64,000 nucleotides of DNA from Chamaecrista fasciculata (GCA_003254925.1 QANZ01056500.1:62001-126000), one strand, 5' to 3'. Positions 12,252 through 23,950 are shown, counted from the stretch's first letter. The notes: generated by a model from the sequence alone, not told the origin. Numbers and translations are program-made.

Positions 12252-13409
12252 TTACAGATCCGATAATCCAAAATCAAGAAACTGCTGCTCTTCCCCTCCA
12301 ACACTGAAGTCCTTTGGCTCTTCTATTTTCAAGAAATCAAAACCGTAATCAACATCGGATGGTGCCTGTTCCATATGGTGCAAACTTCCCAAGAGCTTGG
12401 CATCTGGGTTTTCCAGTTGATAAGACAAGCTTGATGGTATCTCACTCTTCAGATTCCCCTCACCAGGAAGGTCCATTTGACCAAAGCTGAACATTTCAGT
12501 GTCACCAATTGGTTGATTGTCTATCGCCCCTAAAAGTTCATCCACATCAAACATCTCATCCATTGAGAAATTCTGCAAGTAATCACCCTCGCTATCATTA
12601 CAATCAAGCCAAGAATAATCCATCTGATCTTTACTTTCATCATTTAACCTATCATCCTTGTTGATCTCATGTGCTTCTGGTCTAACACTTTCACTATCCC
12701 TGCCCTCTTGGTCCATGACATCCACAGGCTCCTCCGTTGGCTCTGACTTCACTTTGACAATTGCAGAGGCAACTTCATCAGCCTCGTGTTGAGCATCATC
12801 ATCCTTATCCCTCTCAATAATGTTGGTAGGTTGTAACTTGATCTTGACATCCTCTGCTGCACACACCTCAGAATGGTTCGAAATAGTAGTTGTGTCGGAA
12901 CCTGCCAGAGTTGTCACTGATGAACTCGATAAAGTTGTACCCGGCGATGTCTCCTTTAGCGATTCCTTGCAAGAAGAATAGTCTGATATGTGGGGGAAGT
13001 TGAGACGGGCAGAAGGACCATACATGGCTCTAGCAGCTTCATCATATGCAAGAGCAGCTTCAGAAGCAGTAGAGAAAGTACCCAACCATAACCTACTTCC
13101 TCTGTTTGGTTCCCTAATCTCAGCAACCCATTTACCCCATGTTCTCTGCCTAACGCCTCTGTAATTACATCTTGAGTTGTCAGGCCCTCCTTTACCTTTC
13201 ATACATCCTTTCTTTGAACCCTTGGCTGGGGCTCTGCGAGTTGGTTTACGCTCACCTTTGGAAGTTTCAAGATGCAAATTGTATTCCTTCCATTTTGCCA
13301 GAGTCTCAGCCACAGATTTAGAACCATCCCGTCTACTCCGACTTTTCCTCTTCCTAGAAGAATCCAAGAGCAGAGAAGTAATGTTAGAATCTTGATCATA
13401 AGCACCCAT
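12252..13409 (-). CDS. DREB2A: DREB2A-type AP2/ERF transcription factor
   Basis: A single uninterrupted coding exon of 385 codons. Basic nuclear-signal-like runs lie near residues 19-27 (RKRKSRSRR), with the family stretch WKEYN. A DREB2-specific [10 protein letters not shown] lies before the AP2 domain at about 83-140, with [24 protein letters not shown] and AAYDEAA-type features. The AP2 domain binds DRE/CRT elements (core A/GCCGAC) in dehydration and heat response genes. After it comes a Ser/Thr-rich stretch with [10 protein letters not shown] at about 177-186, resembling the negative regulatory region through which Arabidopsis DREB2A is marked for degradation. An acidic C-terminus with many Asp, Glu and Phe fits an activation domain. 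The start has a good context (GCGGCCATGGG). Assignment to the DREB2A/2C subgroup is firm, but exact orthology is not proven. Confidence 0.93.
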   Translation of the reverse strand: MGAYDQDSNITSLLLDSSRKRKSRSRRDGSKSVAETLAKWKEYNLHLETSKGERKPTRRAPAKGSKKGCMKGKGGPDNSRCNYRGVRQRTWGKWVAEIREPNRGSRLWLGTFSTASEAALAYDEAARAMYGPSARLNFPHISDYSSCKESLKETSPGTTLSSSSVTTLAGSDTTTISNHSEVCAAEDVKIKLQPTNIIERDKDDDAQHEADEVASAIVKVKSEPTEEPVDVMDQEGRDSESVRPEAHEINKDDRLNDESKDQMDYSWLDCNDSEGDYLQNFSMDEMFDVDELLGAIDNQPIGDTEMFSFGQMDLPGEGNLKSEIPSSLSYQLENPDAKLLGSLHHMEQAPSDVDYGFDFLKIEEPKDFSVGGEEQQFLDFGLSDL

Positions 13410-14360
13410 GGCCGCGATTTGTTACACAAGAGTTCAATAATTTAGTGTGGGCAAACAACCTTGAACTTGAAGAACTTCTTGAACCACAAAGAATTAACAG
13501 CCTTCACACTCTCCACAATCAGATCTGAATGTATACGATCTTCACAATCTGCAGTCAGATAAGCGCAACTATATTAACAACAGAACGAACTCAGAATACC
13601 TAGAATTCACAGCAGTAGAAGATAAAAAGGACCAAGGGAATGAGACTAATAATAACCCTAGAGCAAATAAATTCTTCTTCCCCACGCAACCAGAAAGAAA
13701 AGTATGACTAGGACTCTACAGATGAATGGTAAACATTGAGATTGGGGTCGAATATCCTTGAACCCCAAGCAATAATATTCCTACACAAGATTTGATTTCC
13801 GTGTCTCTTGCAAACAATTATTACTAATATCTTTCTGTTTTTAGGAAAAAAAGGGGATTTAGATAGAGATAAAGTTAGGAACAATTATAATAGTAAAAAT
13901 AGCTCGATTTATGCAAAAATACCTAATCTACCCCAGTTAAATGCCGTAGCCAGAATCGGCAGCCGAAACCCAAATCCCGTTTAAAATAAAAACTAACCTA
14001 AATCATTAACACGCCTTCACAGAAAACCAATCAGGTTCGTCCAAACATTCTTCGCCGGAGGAGCAAACCAAAGAACTAAGAAAGAATCGAAAGAAACGGA
14101 GTAATCGAGGGTACCAACCTGTAACAGTGAGTAGGTGGCGTACTAATTCCTTTTGCGAATCGATCTAAACTCTGAGCTTCGAATAAAATCAGGGTTTAGG
14201 GGTTTTCTTTATCGTCGCGTGGTCTTCTCGATTGTACTCGTTTTGGCGTGAGTCCGTGAAACGTTTTCGTTTTGGTTTTCGATTTCGTGTGCGACGCCGG
14301 TTTCGGCAGACAAAAGGTCTCCCACAGTGCGTTAAAGGTTTAAGCTAGCGAATTCAGGAA
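13410..14360 (-). promoter_or_regulatory. 5' untranslated region of the DREB2A-type gene, probably with one intron
   Basis: On the minus strand a donor (ACAG|GTTGGT, exon edge at 14119) and an acceptor (CTGACTGCAG, exon resumes at 13548) would remove an intron of about 570 bp from the leader. This is inference from splice-like motifs. It leaves a leader exon from about 14360 to 14119 and a second from 13548 to the start codon at 13409. No long upstream open frame is convincing. Confidence 0.5.
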
Positions 14361-14386
14361 ATCTCTTGGAGAGCTAGCTGTAATGT

Positions 14387-14398
14387 GTATTTATAGCC
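14387..14398 (-). promoter_or_regulatory. TATA box of the DREB2A-type gene
   Basis: The minus strand reads GGCTATAAATAC, a near-perfect plant TATA box. Transcription should start about 30 bases downstream, near 14355-14360, in line with the leader described above. Confidence 0.7.
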
Positions 14399-14488
14399 TT
14401 CTCTAGATATTTCTGATATTTTTATTACTACGAATGACGTGGCACTTTCTTAGTCGCGTTATGCCGCTTCGGACTCCCGAACCTTGTG

Positions 14489-14514
14489 GCACGTGTCGCC
14501 CGAAGCTTCCCGAA
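14489..14514 (-). promoter_or_regulatory. ABRE and three-unit heat shock element upstream of the DREB2A-type gene
   Basis: GCACGTGTCGCC at 14489-14500 contains an ACGTGTC-type ABRE core. It is followed at once by GAAGCTTCCCGAA at 14502-14514, which reads GAA-nn-TTC-nn-GAA, a perfect three-unit heat shock factor site. Both lie about 100-120 bp upstream of the TATA box. In Arabidopsis, DREB2A is known to be induced by heat through HsfA1 factors and by ABRE-binding factors under drought. The motif pair fits this, but binding here is inferred. Confidence 0.6.
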
Positions 14515-15067
14515 CCAACAAACGCTCAATGTCGTTTTCTTGCCTCCGAAGTATCTTTCTCCTTTTCCCTACCACCACCTCTATTTTAGCCCATATATTT
14601 TCCATTAATTACTGATTATGCCACTGCTTTTTTTAAAAAAAATTAATTTTTGGGCCCACACTACCTCTTATTTCAATGCTCGTGAAAATATCTAGTACTC
14701 TCCTCTCGAATACTGGGCTTTACTGGGCCGATACCGAAAGCCCAATTTTATTGCGTCTTCTTTTTTCATCCACAGATTTTGTTTCCTGATTTTTCAAGAA
14801 TAATTATACACACAACAAGTTCACAATGTCACAATGATGCAAGTAGTAACAGTTCCCAAAGCGATAAACTGATGAATGGTGATAAACTGATAATATTTTT
14901 TGTGTGTGTTTATTAAATAATTGAGCCAATGAATGAAAGACACGTATGGAATGGTACGTGTAGGGTGGAGAATGGGGACCTTCCTAGGTCTAAAGGAGGA
15001 AGAAGCAGAGTAGCATCTGAATTGTGAGGTTGGGATTTTGATTGACACGTCACGAAGGAGATCATTG

Positions 15068-15089
15068 CACGTGGGCCACGTGGCACGTG
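15068..15089. promoter_or_regulatory. Cluster of three G-boxes (CACGTG)
   Basis: CACGTG occurs at 15068-15073, 15077-15082 and 15084-15089 within 22 bases, with further ACGT cores nearby (near 14940 and 15045). G-boxes bind bZIP and bHLH factors, including ABFs and PIFs. The cluster is about 700 bp upstream of the DREB2A-type gene, on its promoter side, and may be a distal enhancer of it. Confidence 0.5.
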
Positions 15090-15170
15090 ATTGTGTGGGA
15101 CACTTTTTGGCTTGGGTAGCTAACACGTTCTATGGATGCCTACTTTTAATATTACTACTACTAGTATGAG

Positions 15171-15190
15171 ACCCGTGCGTTCGCACGGGT
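15171..15190. repeat. Perfect GC-rich hairpin in AT-rich DNA
   Basis: Stem ACCCGTGCG (15171-15179), loop TT, stem CGCACGGGT (15182-15190). Such hairpins recur near transposon ends in plant genomes, but no matching partner end was found here. A single N lies 47 bases downstream. Confidence 0.5.
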
Positions 15191-15239
15191 GTTTTTGTTT
15201 TTGTTTTTTTTTTTGTAAAAATTGGTATTGCTACTCNAC

Positions 15240-17980
15240 GTGGCAGAAGGCAAACATTGTTATGTAGATATTAGTAGATTGTTATGCCATTTGTGACTAG
15301 TCATGTACATATGGTACATGTAATTTGATTATGCCAAAATAATATGAAATAGCCTGGAAAGGAAAGCGTAAGCTATTTCAGCACATACCCCTATTGACTT
15401 ATGTTTATTAGTTAAGATGTGACATTAATTATTTTATAGTGAAAATTCAAGTATAAAGTAAAATTATAATCAAACCATAGTGTTTGGACATGTAAGGTTT
15501 CGAGCATACCTAGAAAGTCAATTCAAGATATTCACGCAATGACTTGGTCATGAATACGAATTCGGATCAACGAACAGATTACAAACTTGAACATGTATCT
15601 ACGTTGGTCATAACAAATAACACTGAAAGTAAAGATGAAAGAGATTATTGAAGATCTCTAACTCCAAAATTATAATTCTCTCCACTAGAACTCACACTCG
15701 CAATTTTTAGAGAAAACGTTGCTCACTATGTGTGTATGTATAGAATGAATGAATAAGAAGTCTGATTATGTGATATATATATATATATAGGTGAGAGATA
15801 TTCGGAATATCTTTTCAATATTTTAATTCTGAAAGATACTTCTCAAATATCTCTCTAACCACTTCTCAAGATTTTTTTATCCATTAACAATTAATTAATT
15901 AAATTAAATAATTAATACACTAAATAATAATAAATAATATTATTATATTTGATCATGTTTGACTGAGTCCAATCCAATAAGGGTGGACTCATATCCCAAC
16001 CGGGCATTTGTTCTACTATGAATTAAATAAATAGAATTATATGTTGGAATTTTTCTCATTAAAATTCGTATGGATTAGCATTAATTATTAATAGATTTAT
16101 TTTATACTGATTAAGTGATTTAATTTTGTCATTAGGAATGAGAATATATTAGGGTCACTATTTAAATGTGGTAATCAGTAATGGGTTTGATTATCAACAT
16201 GTCTATTGAGCAAATACCCCAACCCATAGTCGAGTATTAATAATTGTCCCCATTGAAATTACTAGCTTATATATTAAGTTATTTTGTTGCAGAGTTTAAG
16301 TGATGTACTTAACAATTATTTATTTATTTTAGTTTCTCAAGGTATCCCCCAACCCGACAGGCCAAGGACTAATCCTCCGCGGATCGGACTTAACAATCAT
16401 ATATTTGATTAGCCTATCAGATTTTATCTGATACTTATTTTAAATTTGAATTTTGAATTAGAGGCATATAAAATATTTGACAACAAAGACATCCCCTATT
16501 TGTTGAAACTTTATCTATATAAGGATTTTCCTATGCTAAACATCGTAACAATCATATATAAGGATTTCCTCTGTTTAACATAATTTATTTGGCTCATTAA
16601 GGTTAGTAAATTTGTATCATTATTTTATTTATTACTCCCAATTTATTTTAAAGATTTGTTATTTATATAATTTGTTTAATCCCTAATTTTGCTTCATTAT
16701 ACTCTTACCAACAGCTATATAACTCCTTGCCTAGCTAGTGATCATAAGCACTTGATCCTAACAGTATTCATCTAATTAATTAAGTAATTATGCAATGAAA
16801 AAGTACATTTAATTTGTCCCCTTAAATTATACTATCCTATTCCTCACATTTTATCTCCGATCCTAGCCCTTAGATTCTCACACTTTGCTTCTCTAAACTT
16901 CTTTTATAAAGTAGAGATTTATTAATTTTAACTGCAAGAGGGAACAGAAATAACAGTGGCAAGCGACTTCACGGTATAGAAGGATGATGGTGGGTGGTGA
17001 CAGTACTGGAACAACTTGGAAAGTACGAGGTTTAATTCTTACTTTTCAAAAATGGTGATTAGGGATTTTAAGATTTGGGGGATGAGTCTTTTTCAATGTC
17101 TAAATTACATATTACAAGCTGCAAATTGTTGTGTTCTTAGTATTTTGCGTGATGGATTTCTACTTAGCTTGGCCTAACAGGACAGAAAAAATAGACTTAA
17201 TTTAATTATTAAAAGGATCATGACTCAGACATGAAGCCATCTCTGTTTTTTTTGTCTGGTTTTGCAGTTTTCCTTGTTTACAAAAAAGTAAAGAGTTGGA
17301 GGCCAGAATTCTTTTTTTAATTTGTCAGACCTTAGACTGCTTGAATTGGCAATATGTGTAACTTGTTTAGTTTGTTTTCTTCTGTCGTTTGCAAAATTGA
17401 GTGCTTCACTTCACTCGTGCAGTTGTACCCACATTGACCTTGACTTGGATGCTAAAGCTCGTAGCTTTACTGTTCAGTTTCTTGTTTATGAACTTATCTG
17501 ATTAAACCATTCTACAGTATAGGGTAGTTGCTATACTTTTCTTGTAGTTCAAGAAAATGAAGTCAAAATTTAATTTTGATTTACGATTTTATTTATCTTT
17601 CCAATTCAAACAGTAAATACTGATTTCATATATCTAATCTTTATACTATTAGCTTCCATATTATGATTACGTCTTTTCTTGCTTTCTAACCACTATATTG
17701 TTGAGAAATGAAGCCAGAGCAGGGAGGGACATGCTGAAAATTGTGTATATAATCTGCTTATAATTAAAATTACGTGTACAAAAAACAGTTCATAGTAGAT
17801 GGCACTCTGTGTTGAATCACATCATCACCATCTCATCTAAACCCAATCTATATTCAAAAAATAGAAAAAAAAATAAAAAAGAAAGAAACAGAGCAAAAAC
17901 AAGCTCCCAAAATACAGGGAGATATAGAGAGATACAAAAAAATGAACTGCGAATTAAACTAGTCAAATATTGAGAGAAAG
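15240..17980. other. Intergenic DNA with no supported gene
   Basis: AT-rich spacer with a TA microsatellite (about 15774-15790) and a SINE fragment (16317-16387). Nothing else in either strand gives a conserved protein or RNA signature. The segment nearest 18033 is the 3' flank of the laccase gene. Confidence 0.5.
16317..16387 (-). mobile_element. 5'-truncated SINE (Au-like 3' end)
   Basis: Read on the minus strand, CGGAGGATTAGTCC followed by GGGGGATACCTTGAG is the conserved 3' tail of plant tRNA-derived SINEs (GATTAGTC... GGGGATACCTTG). It ends in an A/T-rich tail. A 10-bp direct repeat ACTTAACAAT flanks it at 16307-16316 and 16388-16397, so this is a separate, 5'-truncated insertion. The tail matches the fuller SINE at 61790-61966. 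Confidence 0.7.
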
Positions 17981-18032
17981 TAACCCCTCATTATTAGAAT
18001 GATGAAGAATGTGATTATTTTAAGAATTCCTC

Positions 18033-20585
18033 CTAACATAGAGGTAAATCCTCTGGTGGAGGCTCTATGGCTTCCAATTCACCAAACCCGTTATCTACCA
18101 CGAACACCGTAGCCAATCCCCACGTGATATGAACATCCAAGTGACAATGCATGATCCACACACCTACATCAATCCCACAACATACAAATTAATCAATTTA
18201 ATTACTTACATATTATGTGTAATTAATTATAGGTCAAAGTGCACTTTTAGTCCCATAACTTTTGCTCATGTCTCAATTTGGTCTCATAACTTTTTTTTGT
18301 TACATTTTTGGTCACATGTCTTTGCAAAAAGTTATATATTTGGTCCCGTATCACTTTTGGTCTCATATTTTTTGGTCAAATAGCAAAATTGGTCTCATAT
18401 TTTTACAAAAAGTTTCACCGTCAATCTCATTTGATCCAAAGGTATGAGATTAATTATGCACCTAACCCAAAGATATGAAACCAATTTTGCAACTTGATTA
18501 AAAGATATGAGACCAAAAGTCTGACACGGGACCAAATTTGTAATTTGAGCAAAAGATATGAGATCACAAGGGGAAAAAAATGGTTATGGGACCAAATTGA
18601 GATCTGAACAAAAGTTATGAGATCAAATGTGCATTTTAACCTTAATTATAGTACGAATTATGATGATACCTGGGTTATCAGCAACAAATCGAATGACAGC
18701 CCATCCATTAGCAGGAACAGCCACAGTGTTCCTCATAGGAGGATCAACAAGGTTGAATTTGGATGTATCTTTTTTGGGGTCGAAATTCCCGAATCCCTCT
18801 GCAACAATATAGAAATCATAGCCATGGAGATGAATAGGGTGATTTTCAGGTGTGACAATGCTTGTATCCTGTAACACAATCTGAACCCTTGATCCGAACT
18901 TCAATCTATAAGCTTTGGTCCCGGGAACAGGTTGCCACAGAGAACGAGTCACATTTCCGGTGTAATCAAACTTCACCGGAGGCCTCGCCGGAAAATCAGA
19001 GGTAAAGATTCCGTTAATCCCCTGTTGATGGGCCTGAAGGATGGAAATATTGTTAGGGAGGACGAAGGATACGTTGTTCATGCTAGCTGTAAATCGGGTT
19101 CCGTTGGGCCCTTGGCATTGGCTAGGCCCGAAGTTAGTTGGGCAGTTATTAAGCCCAAGGCCCAAAGTGAAGAACAGGCTTTCGTCGAGCTCTATGGGGA
19201 CTTGAACTTTTCGTGGGCTTTTTAAGCTGGTGGAGAAAGAAGTGACGGTGTTGGTGTCGTTGTAGGCGGGAAGGGAAGGCATGATGGGCTTAATGGAGGA
19301 ACCTTTGGGAGGACACGGGGCGGTTTTGTATTGGAGGATGGCGGTGGTGGTGGTGTTGTCGAAGGCGGCGTTTTGGGCGGATTGGTATGCACGCGCCGCC
19401 ATGTAGTAGCGGGAGGGTGGTTGGTCGCCGGTGATTAAGACGTCGGTGGTTTGGCCAGGGCCGAGCATGATGACTTTGGTGGTGAAGGGTTTTAAGTAGG
19501 AGGCGTCGGCGCCGACCACCGTGAGCTGGTGGTTGGCGACGGTGAAGAAGAGGGGTTGGTTGAGTGCGGCGTTGATCACACGTAGGAGGTTGGTCTCGCC
19601 GGAGTCTATTGGAACAGTCACAGTGTCTGCGCCCACACGTGCATTGCATAATTTAATTATAAGATGTCATATAAATATGTGGTGCATGATGGAATGAAAC
19701 GTTACGTACCTTGGGAAGAGCAGGAGTAAAGATCACCAGGTTGGCCATTGATGGTGTAAGCATTAGAGACATTGGGAGCAGCTCCAGTTCGTGTGGCCTC
19801 CCTCACCACATCAATGGGATTTGCATCCCACCATTCCCCTAGAAGAAGGACAGAATCACGGTTTGGGTATGAGAAGGGATAAGAGTCGCCTTGGCGAGGT
19901 CGAATGATTAAAGCACCATAAACAGTGGCTCGTAGCCAAGAGCTATGAGCGTGCCACCAAAGAGTGCCTTCTTGTCCTTCAATAGTAAACCGGTACGTGT
20001 AACTTTCTCCTGGTCGAATAGGACATTGGGTTACAAACTCTGGCCCATCGGCCCATCCAGTTCTTATTTGCCTAACACCATGCCTAACACCAACAACAAC
20101 CACCATTATAGCTCACTCAATAGTCAATGTCATTCATTACTTGCACTTGCATGCATCAACCATGCAAAATCAGTTTAAAGAATAAATTCAGATACACATT
20201 ATTGATCTACAAATATATACCAGTGAATGGTCAAGTTGTACTGGGCTTTGTTAGTCACTTTGATGATCAAAGTGTCTCCATTGTTCACTTCCAAAGTTGG
20301 GCCTGGGAATTGCCCATTCACCGTTATCGCATTATGGGTTCTGCACAGCCTCTTCACTGGGGTTGCTTGAACCTACATTATCATTCATCAAAACACTTTT
20401 TAAGTAAATCATTAATATATATACTCACAACAAATTAATTATATTACAGGAATATATATATATAAACGTACAACAAATTCGTGCTCATGAACTTTGGCGT
20501 TTGCTGAAGCCAATAAGAGAATGAAAATGGCAAAGAATAAAACGGAGGAGTATTTGGCAATGTTGATCATCATAGGCAGCTCCAT
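18033..20585 (-). CDS. Laccase (secreted multicopper oxidase), five exons, 575 aa
   Basis: Exons on the minus strand: 20472-20585, 20221-20372, 19710-20083, 18670-19626 and 18033-18163. All have GT-AG borders and consistent phase. Residues 1-30 form a signal peptide with a leucine-rich core. Copper ligands are complete: HWHGV at about 88-92 (split by an intron), WWHAHSSW near 131-138, HPIHLHG at 476-482 and HCHLDVH near 538-544. Laccases oxidise monolignols and other phenols in the cell wall with oxygen as acceptor. The central and C-terminal sequence ([28 protein letters not shown]) recalls the Arabidopsis LAC3/5/12/13 group, but no exact orthologue is claimed. Exon 3 is 374 bp, the sum of the 245-bp and 129-bp exons that I recall as usual in plant laccases, so one intron seems lost. 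The last intron carries a 410-bp MITE. Confidence 0.93.
18232..18641. mobile_element. Palindromic MULE-like MITE in the last laccase intron
   Basis: It starts GGTCAAAGTGCACTTTTAG and ends in a reverse-complement match (AAATGTGCATTTTAACC). The arms are made of repeated GGTCTCATATCTTTT-type blocks. A perfect 9-bp direct repeat TTAATTATA lies at 18223-18231 and 18642-18650. It belongs to the same family as 62671-63013 and the elements near 40270-41180 and 55870-57085. Confidence 0.8.
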
Positions 20586-20692
20586 TATGTATCAATATTG
20601 TGAATGAATATTGATGGAGCTAGCTAGGTATATAGCAATGAAATATGGAAGCTAAGTTAAGTGATGAAGGAGAAACGGAAAGGAAGAAATGG

Positions 20693-20700
20693 TTTTTATA
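20693..20700 (-). promoter_or_regulatory. Probable TATA box of the laccase gene
   Basis: The minus strand reads TATAAAAA about 110 bp upstream of the start codon at 20585, which puts the transcription start near 20665. Confidence 0.5.
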
Positions 20701-22720
20701 GTGGAAATGAGAGAAGAGATATGAAGTCGCTTGAGGTTGGCGGATTAGGTTTTGATACGGCGTAGAGGTCAGACTACGAGGGCAAACTTAGTTCAACCCT
20801 ATACGAGTTGTTACACCCACTATTTAATTTACTTCATCCTAAATTCATATATATGCATGCTTGCTTCATAAGTCTTCATCGGTTGAATGGGTCTCTAATT
20901 TTCTCCATTCATCATCATTGTTAATCCTTTCCAAAATCTCTTCTTTTTGATTCTACTACATTTTCTTCCGATCTACTTTTACCCAAAAAGTTTAAATAAA
21001 ACATTGCAAGAATATTATTGAAACAGTAAACGAAACCATGCGCTCTCAATCCGTGTAATTTTGGGACACTGTATTTTATTAATAGTAAATATATAGTTTT
21101 ATACTTTTATTATACAATTGCATAGGTACAGTTTGACCGCTGTTTTTGGTTGTTGTGGAAAATAAAAGGTTGTATATATTGCAAGTCATTTCATTTTTGA
21201 TATTGTTTGATGAAAAAGTAATCCACATTAAGAACTATATATGATTGGCCTTAATTAGTTTTTGCTTAATTCCTGTCGATCTATATATTCCTTTTGTTCA
21301 ACATAAACAAAACTTGCTTTTGCAATATATTATATGCATGCTCCCATTTTCCTCTAATTAATTTAGAGCAGAAGAAGATCATGGTTTATTAATTAATTAA
21401 ATGAAGGCTTTTTTGCTGAAATAATACTTATTACTTAATTATTAGATAGCTTGTTTCTCCACCTCTTAGCTAGCTAGTCGGCCCCATGCATGCTTTGTAG
21501 GCTAATTATATATTTTTTCTACCCAGCCACTTGGTTCTCTCTTTAGGTTTAAGTTGATTTATTTGGTGAGTCTTAATTATTTATTAAAGAAGTATTAGAA
21601 AAAATATAACTAATTGCGAAAAGTAAGTGTGTATATCATTAATTAGGTTTCTAGCTAGCTATAATTAATAATAAGATACTGAGTAATAAAATGATTTGAT
21701 TGGGTCTAACAAGAATTTAGTTAAAGGTACTCATGAGAATTCTAACTTGGAGTTTTAAATTAGGTGGCCTGTCACACTACGTACGTGTTGAACATATGAA
21801 TGGATGAAGAATACACAATACACAAATATGTCATTCTCTAAGAAGATACGTAGTACATGAAAACACAATCAATATCTTCCCCGTTATTTTGACGTTGACG
21901 AACACTGGCCTTTTTCTTTTCAGGGGATGATCACCAAATTGGAACATGCCATACGTAAACAATGATGTTTTAATTTGCTTATTATTTATTGCCAAAGTCA
22001 AACCTATAATTTACTATATGGTAATAATTAATATATATATGAACAAAGACGATTTTCTTTTAAAAGTTTTACTGACTCTGGTCCCTGTATGAACCATATG
22101 TCCATTTCACGGTATATGTATAAAGAACTAAAGATTCATGCTTGGGCAGATCTGAAAGCTCCATGACGATAAAAGAGATGAAGAAGAAGGAGGACATGAT
22201 TAAAAGCATGACTTTTCTATTATATATACAGTAGGAAGACATTTTTCTATTTCAAAATAAGAATATAATACTTAAGTCACAAGGAAGATAAAAATGTTAG
22301 TCCCTTTGATGGTTAGTAATCTCAGATAATTATGAAGGTCTTGCCTGAATGTTTTGTCAGGTTTTGGTATCAGGATTAATGAATAATGACGCACTGGATT
22401 TGATTACAACATCTAGCCAAATTAAGCACTAAACCCAGATATTTGTTTTTTTGGGGGGGTTTGGTTTAGTCATCATCACAAAACCGTTAAAACTTAAAAG
22501 CCTGTTTGAATAAATTAATTAAATTAAATCCACGTTTGTGTCATATGGATTAAGACATAGCGAAATGAAAAAAAAGTTTAGACTTGGATTGGTGAACAAG
22601 AAACACATCAAAGAGCATCGTTTGTAGAAGTTGGTAGTTGTTATTGACTTTCAGAGATTCTTAAGAAGGAGAAAAATAAAAAGCAGAAAATACAATATTA
22701 GAAAGAATCAAAGAAAGAAT
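20701..22720. other. Laccase upstream region and intergenic AT-rich DNA
   Basis: No coding frame with family resemblance is seen on either strand. The DNA is rich in TTAATTAA-like and GCTAGCTAG-like short palindromes but shows no clear element ends. Confidence 0.5.
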
Positions 22721-22721
22721 A

Positions 22722-23950
22722 AGGTCAAATACTTATTTGGTCCACAAATTATGGGGTATGTTTCATTTTGGTCTTAAAATTTTTAAAATTCAATCCGAAC
22801 CATATAAATTTGTGAGTAGTGAATAAAATAACTTACACATAAAAAAGTTAAAAAAAAAACAGATTTTATGTATATAATAATAAATCAATTAAAATATACT
22901 CCATAACATATGTAAATGTAATACATATATGTAATTATGTAAATTTTAAAATCAAAATATTTTATTTATAAAGAACTAATAATATAAATACATGAGAAAG
23001 CATACAAAATTTATATAAAATACATAAATATGTATAAAAAAATAAAAAAATAAATAAAAAAATTTATATGCTGGCTCAGGGATTGGGTTGGATTGAGAAA
23101 CTACAAACCCACAACCCAACTCGCAAATGTGCGGGTTAGTAATTTTCAACCCAAACCAACCCGCGAACTCGAACCAACCCAACCCATAGTTGCGGGTTGG
23201 GTTGGTTTCTGCGGGCTCGCGGGTTGGCGACTTGGTTTGCTCACCCCTAAAAAATAATCTATGGGTCCGTTTGGTACCCATGAAATGAGTTTTACAATGT
23301 AAAAGGACACGGATTTCAAAATTTTCATGTGTTTGGTATGGTAATTTGAGCTATGTAAAGTGGATTACAATGTAAAGGGCTTTACATTACATAGGTCATT
23401 TTTCTTTACTTCACATTTCTCATGTAATCCAAGTCTACCTAGGCAATTATGGTAGAATTCCTAATTTGCCCCTCTCACTTCCATCCCATCTCCTCCCCCA
23501 AATGGTGAACGGCGGCGGCGGCGGCGGTGTACGGCGGCGCCGACCACCGTGGACCACCGTGGACGGCGGTGGTAGGCGGCGGTCTGGTGGTGGTTGTGGG
23601 AAGGGCATTTTTGTCATTTTTTTCTATATCTATTTTACTTTCCCTCCCCTACCTTTTTATACCAAATACTTTCAATTTTCACCTACTTTACATGCATTCC
23701 CTCAACTACTTTTCCTTTCCCTCACAATTTTTCCCTTGTAAAACCCTTTCCTTTACATACCTCAAATGCTACCAAACGGAGCCTATATCAGCTATTCAGA
23801 TTATAAACAATGGTAGGAATTCGATGAAATCACATTTGAGGATCAAAACAGAATAAATGTGAAAGTTCAAGGACCAAAATAGAATAAAAATAATCTTATG
23901 ACAAAAATAAATCTTATTCCATAGTTTGAGGGCCAAAACGAGGTTTTAAC
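22722..23950. mobile_element. Nest of non-autonomous DNA transposon pieces
   Basis: An outer palindrome is suggested by GGTCAAATACTTATTTGGTCC on the left and, inverted, GGACCAAAATAGAATAAA and GGTTTTAACC on the right. Between them lies a piece at about 23085-23256 with GGGTTGGGTT repeats whose right end (reverse TTAGGGGTGAGCAAACC) resembles hAT-type MITE ends. A further element occupies 23263-23783. Limits of the outer element are not proven. Confidence 0.4.
23263..23783. mobile_element. MITE with GGGTCCGTTTGGTA termini and a GGC-rich core
   Basis: The left end GGGTCCGTTTGGTACC is matched by an inverted right end (TACCAAACGGAGCC), with TAT on both outer sides (23260-23262 and 23784-23786). 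Termini of this kind and a 3-bp duplication suggest the PIF/Harbinger-Tourist group, although TAT differs from the usual TTA/TAA. Subterminal ATGTAAAG blocks recur inverted. The core near 23505-23600 is a GGCGGC-rich stretch unlike its AT-rich surroundings. Confidence 0.55.
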
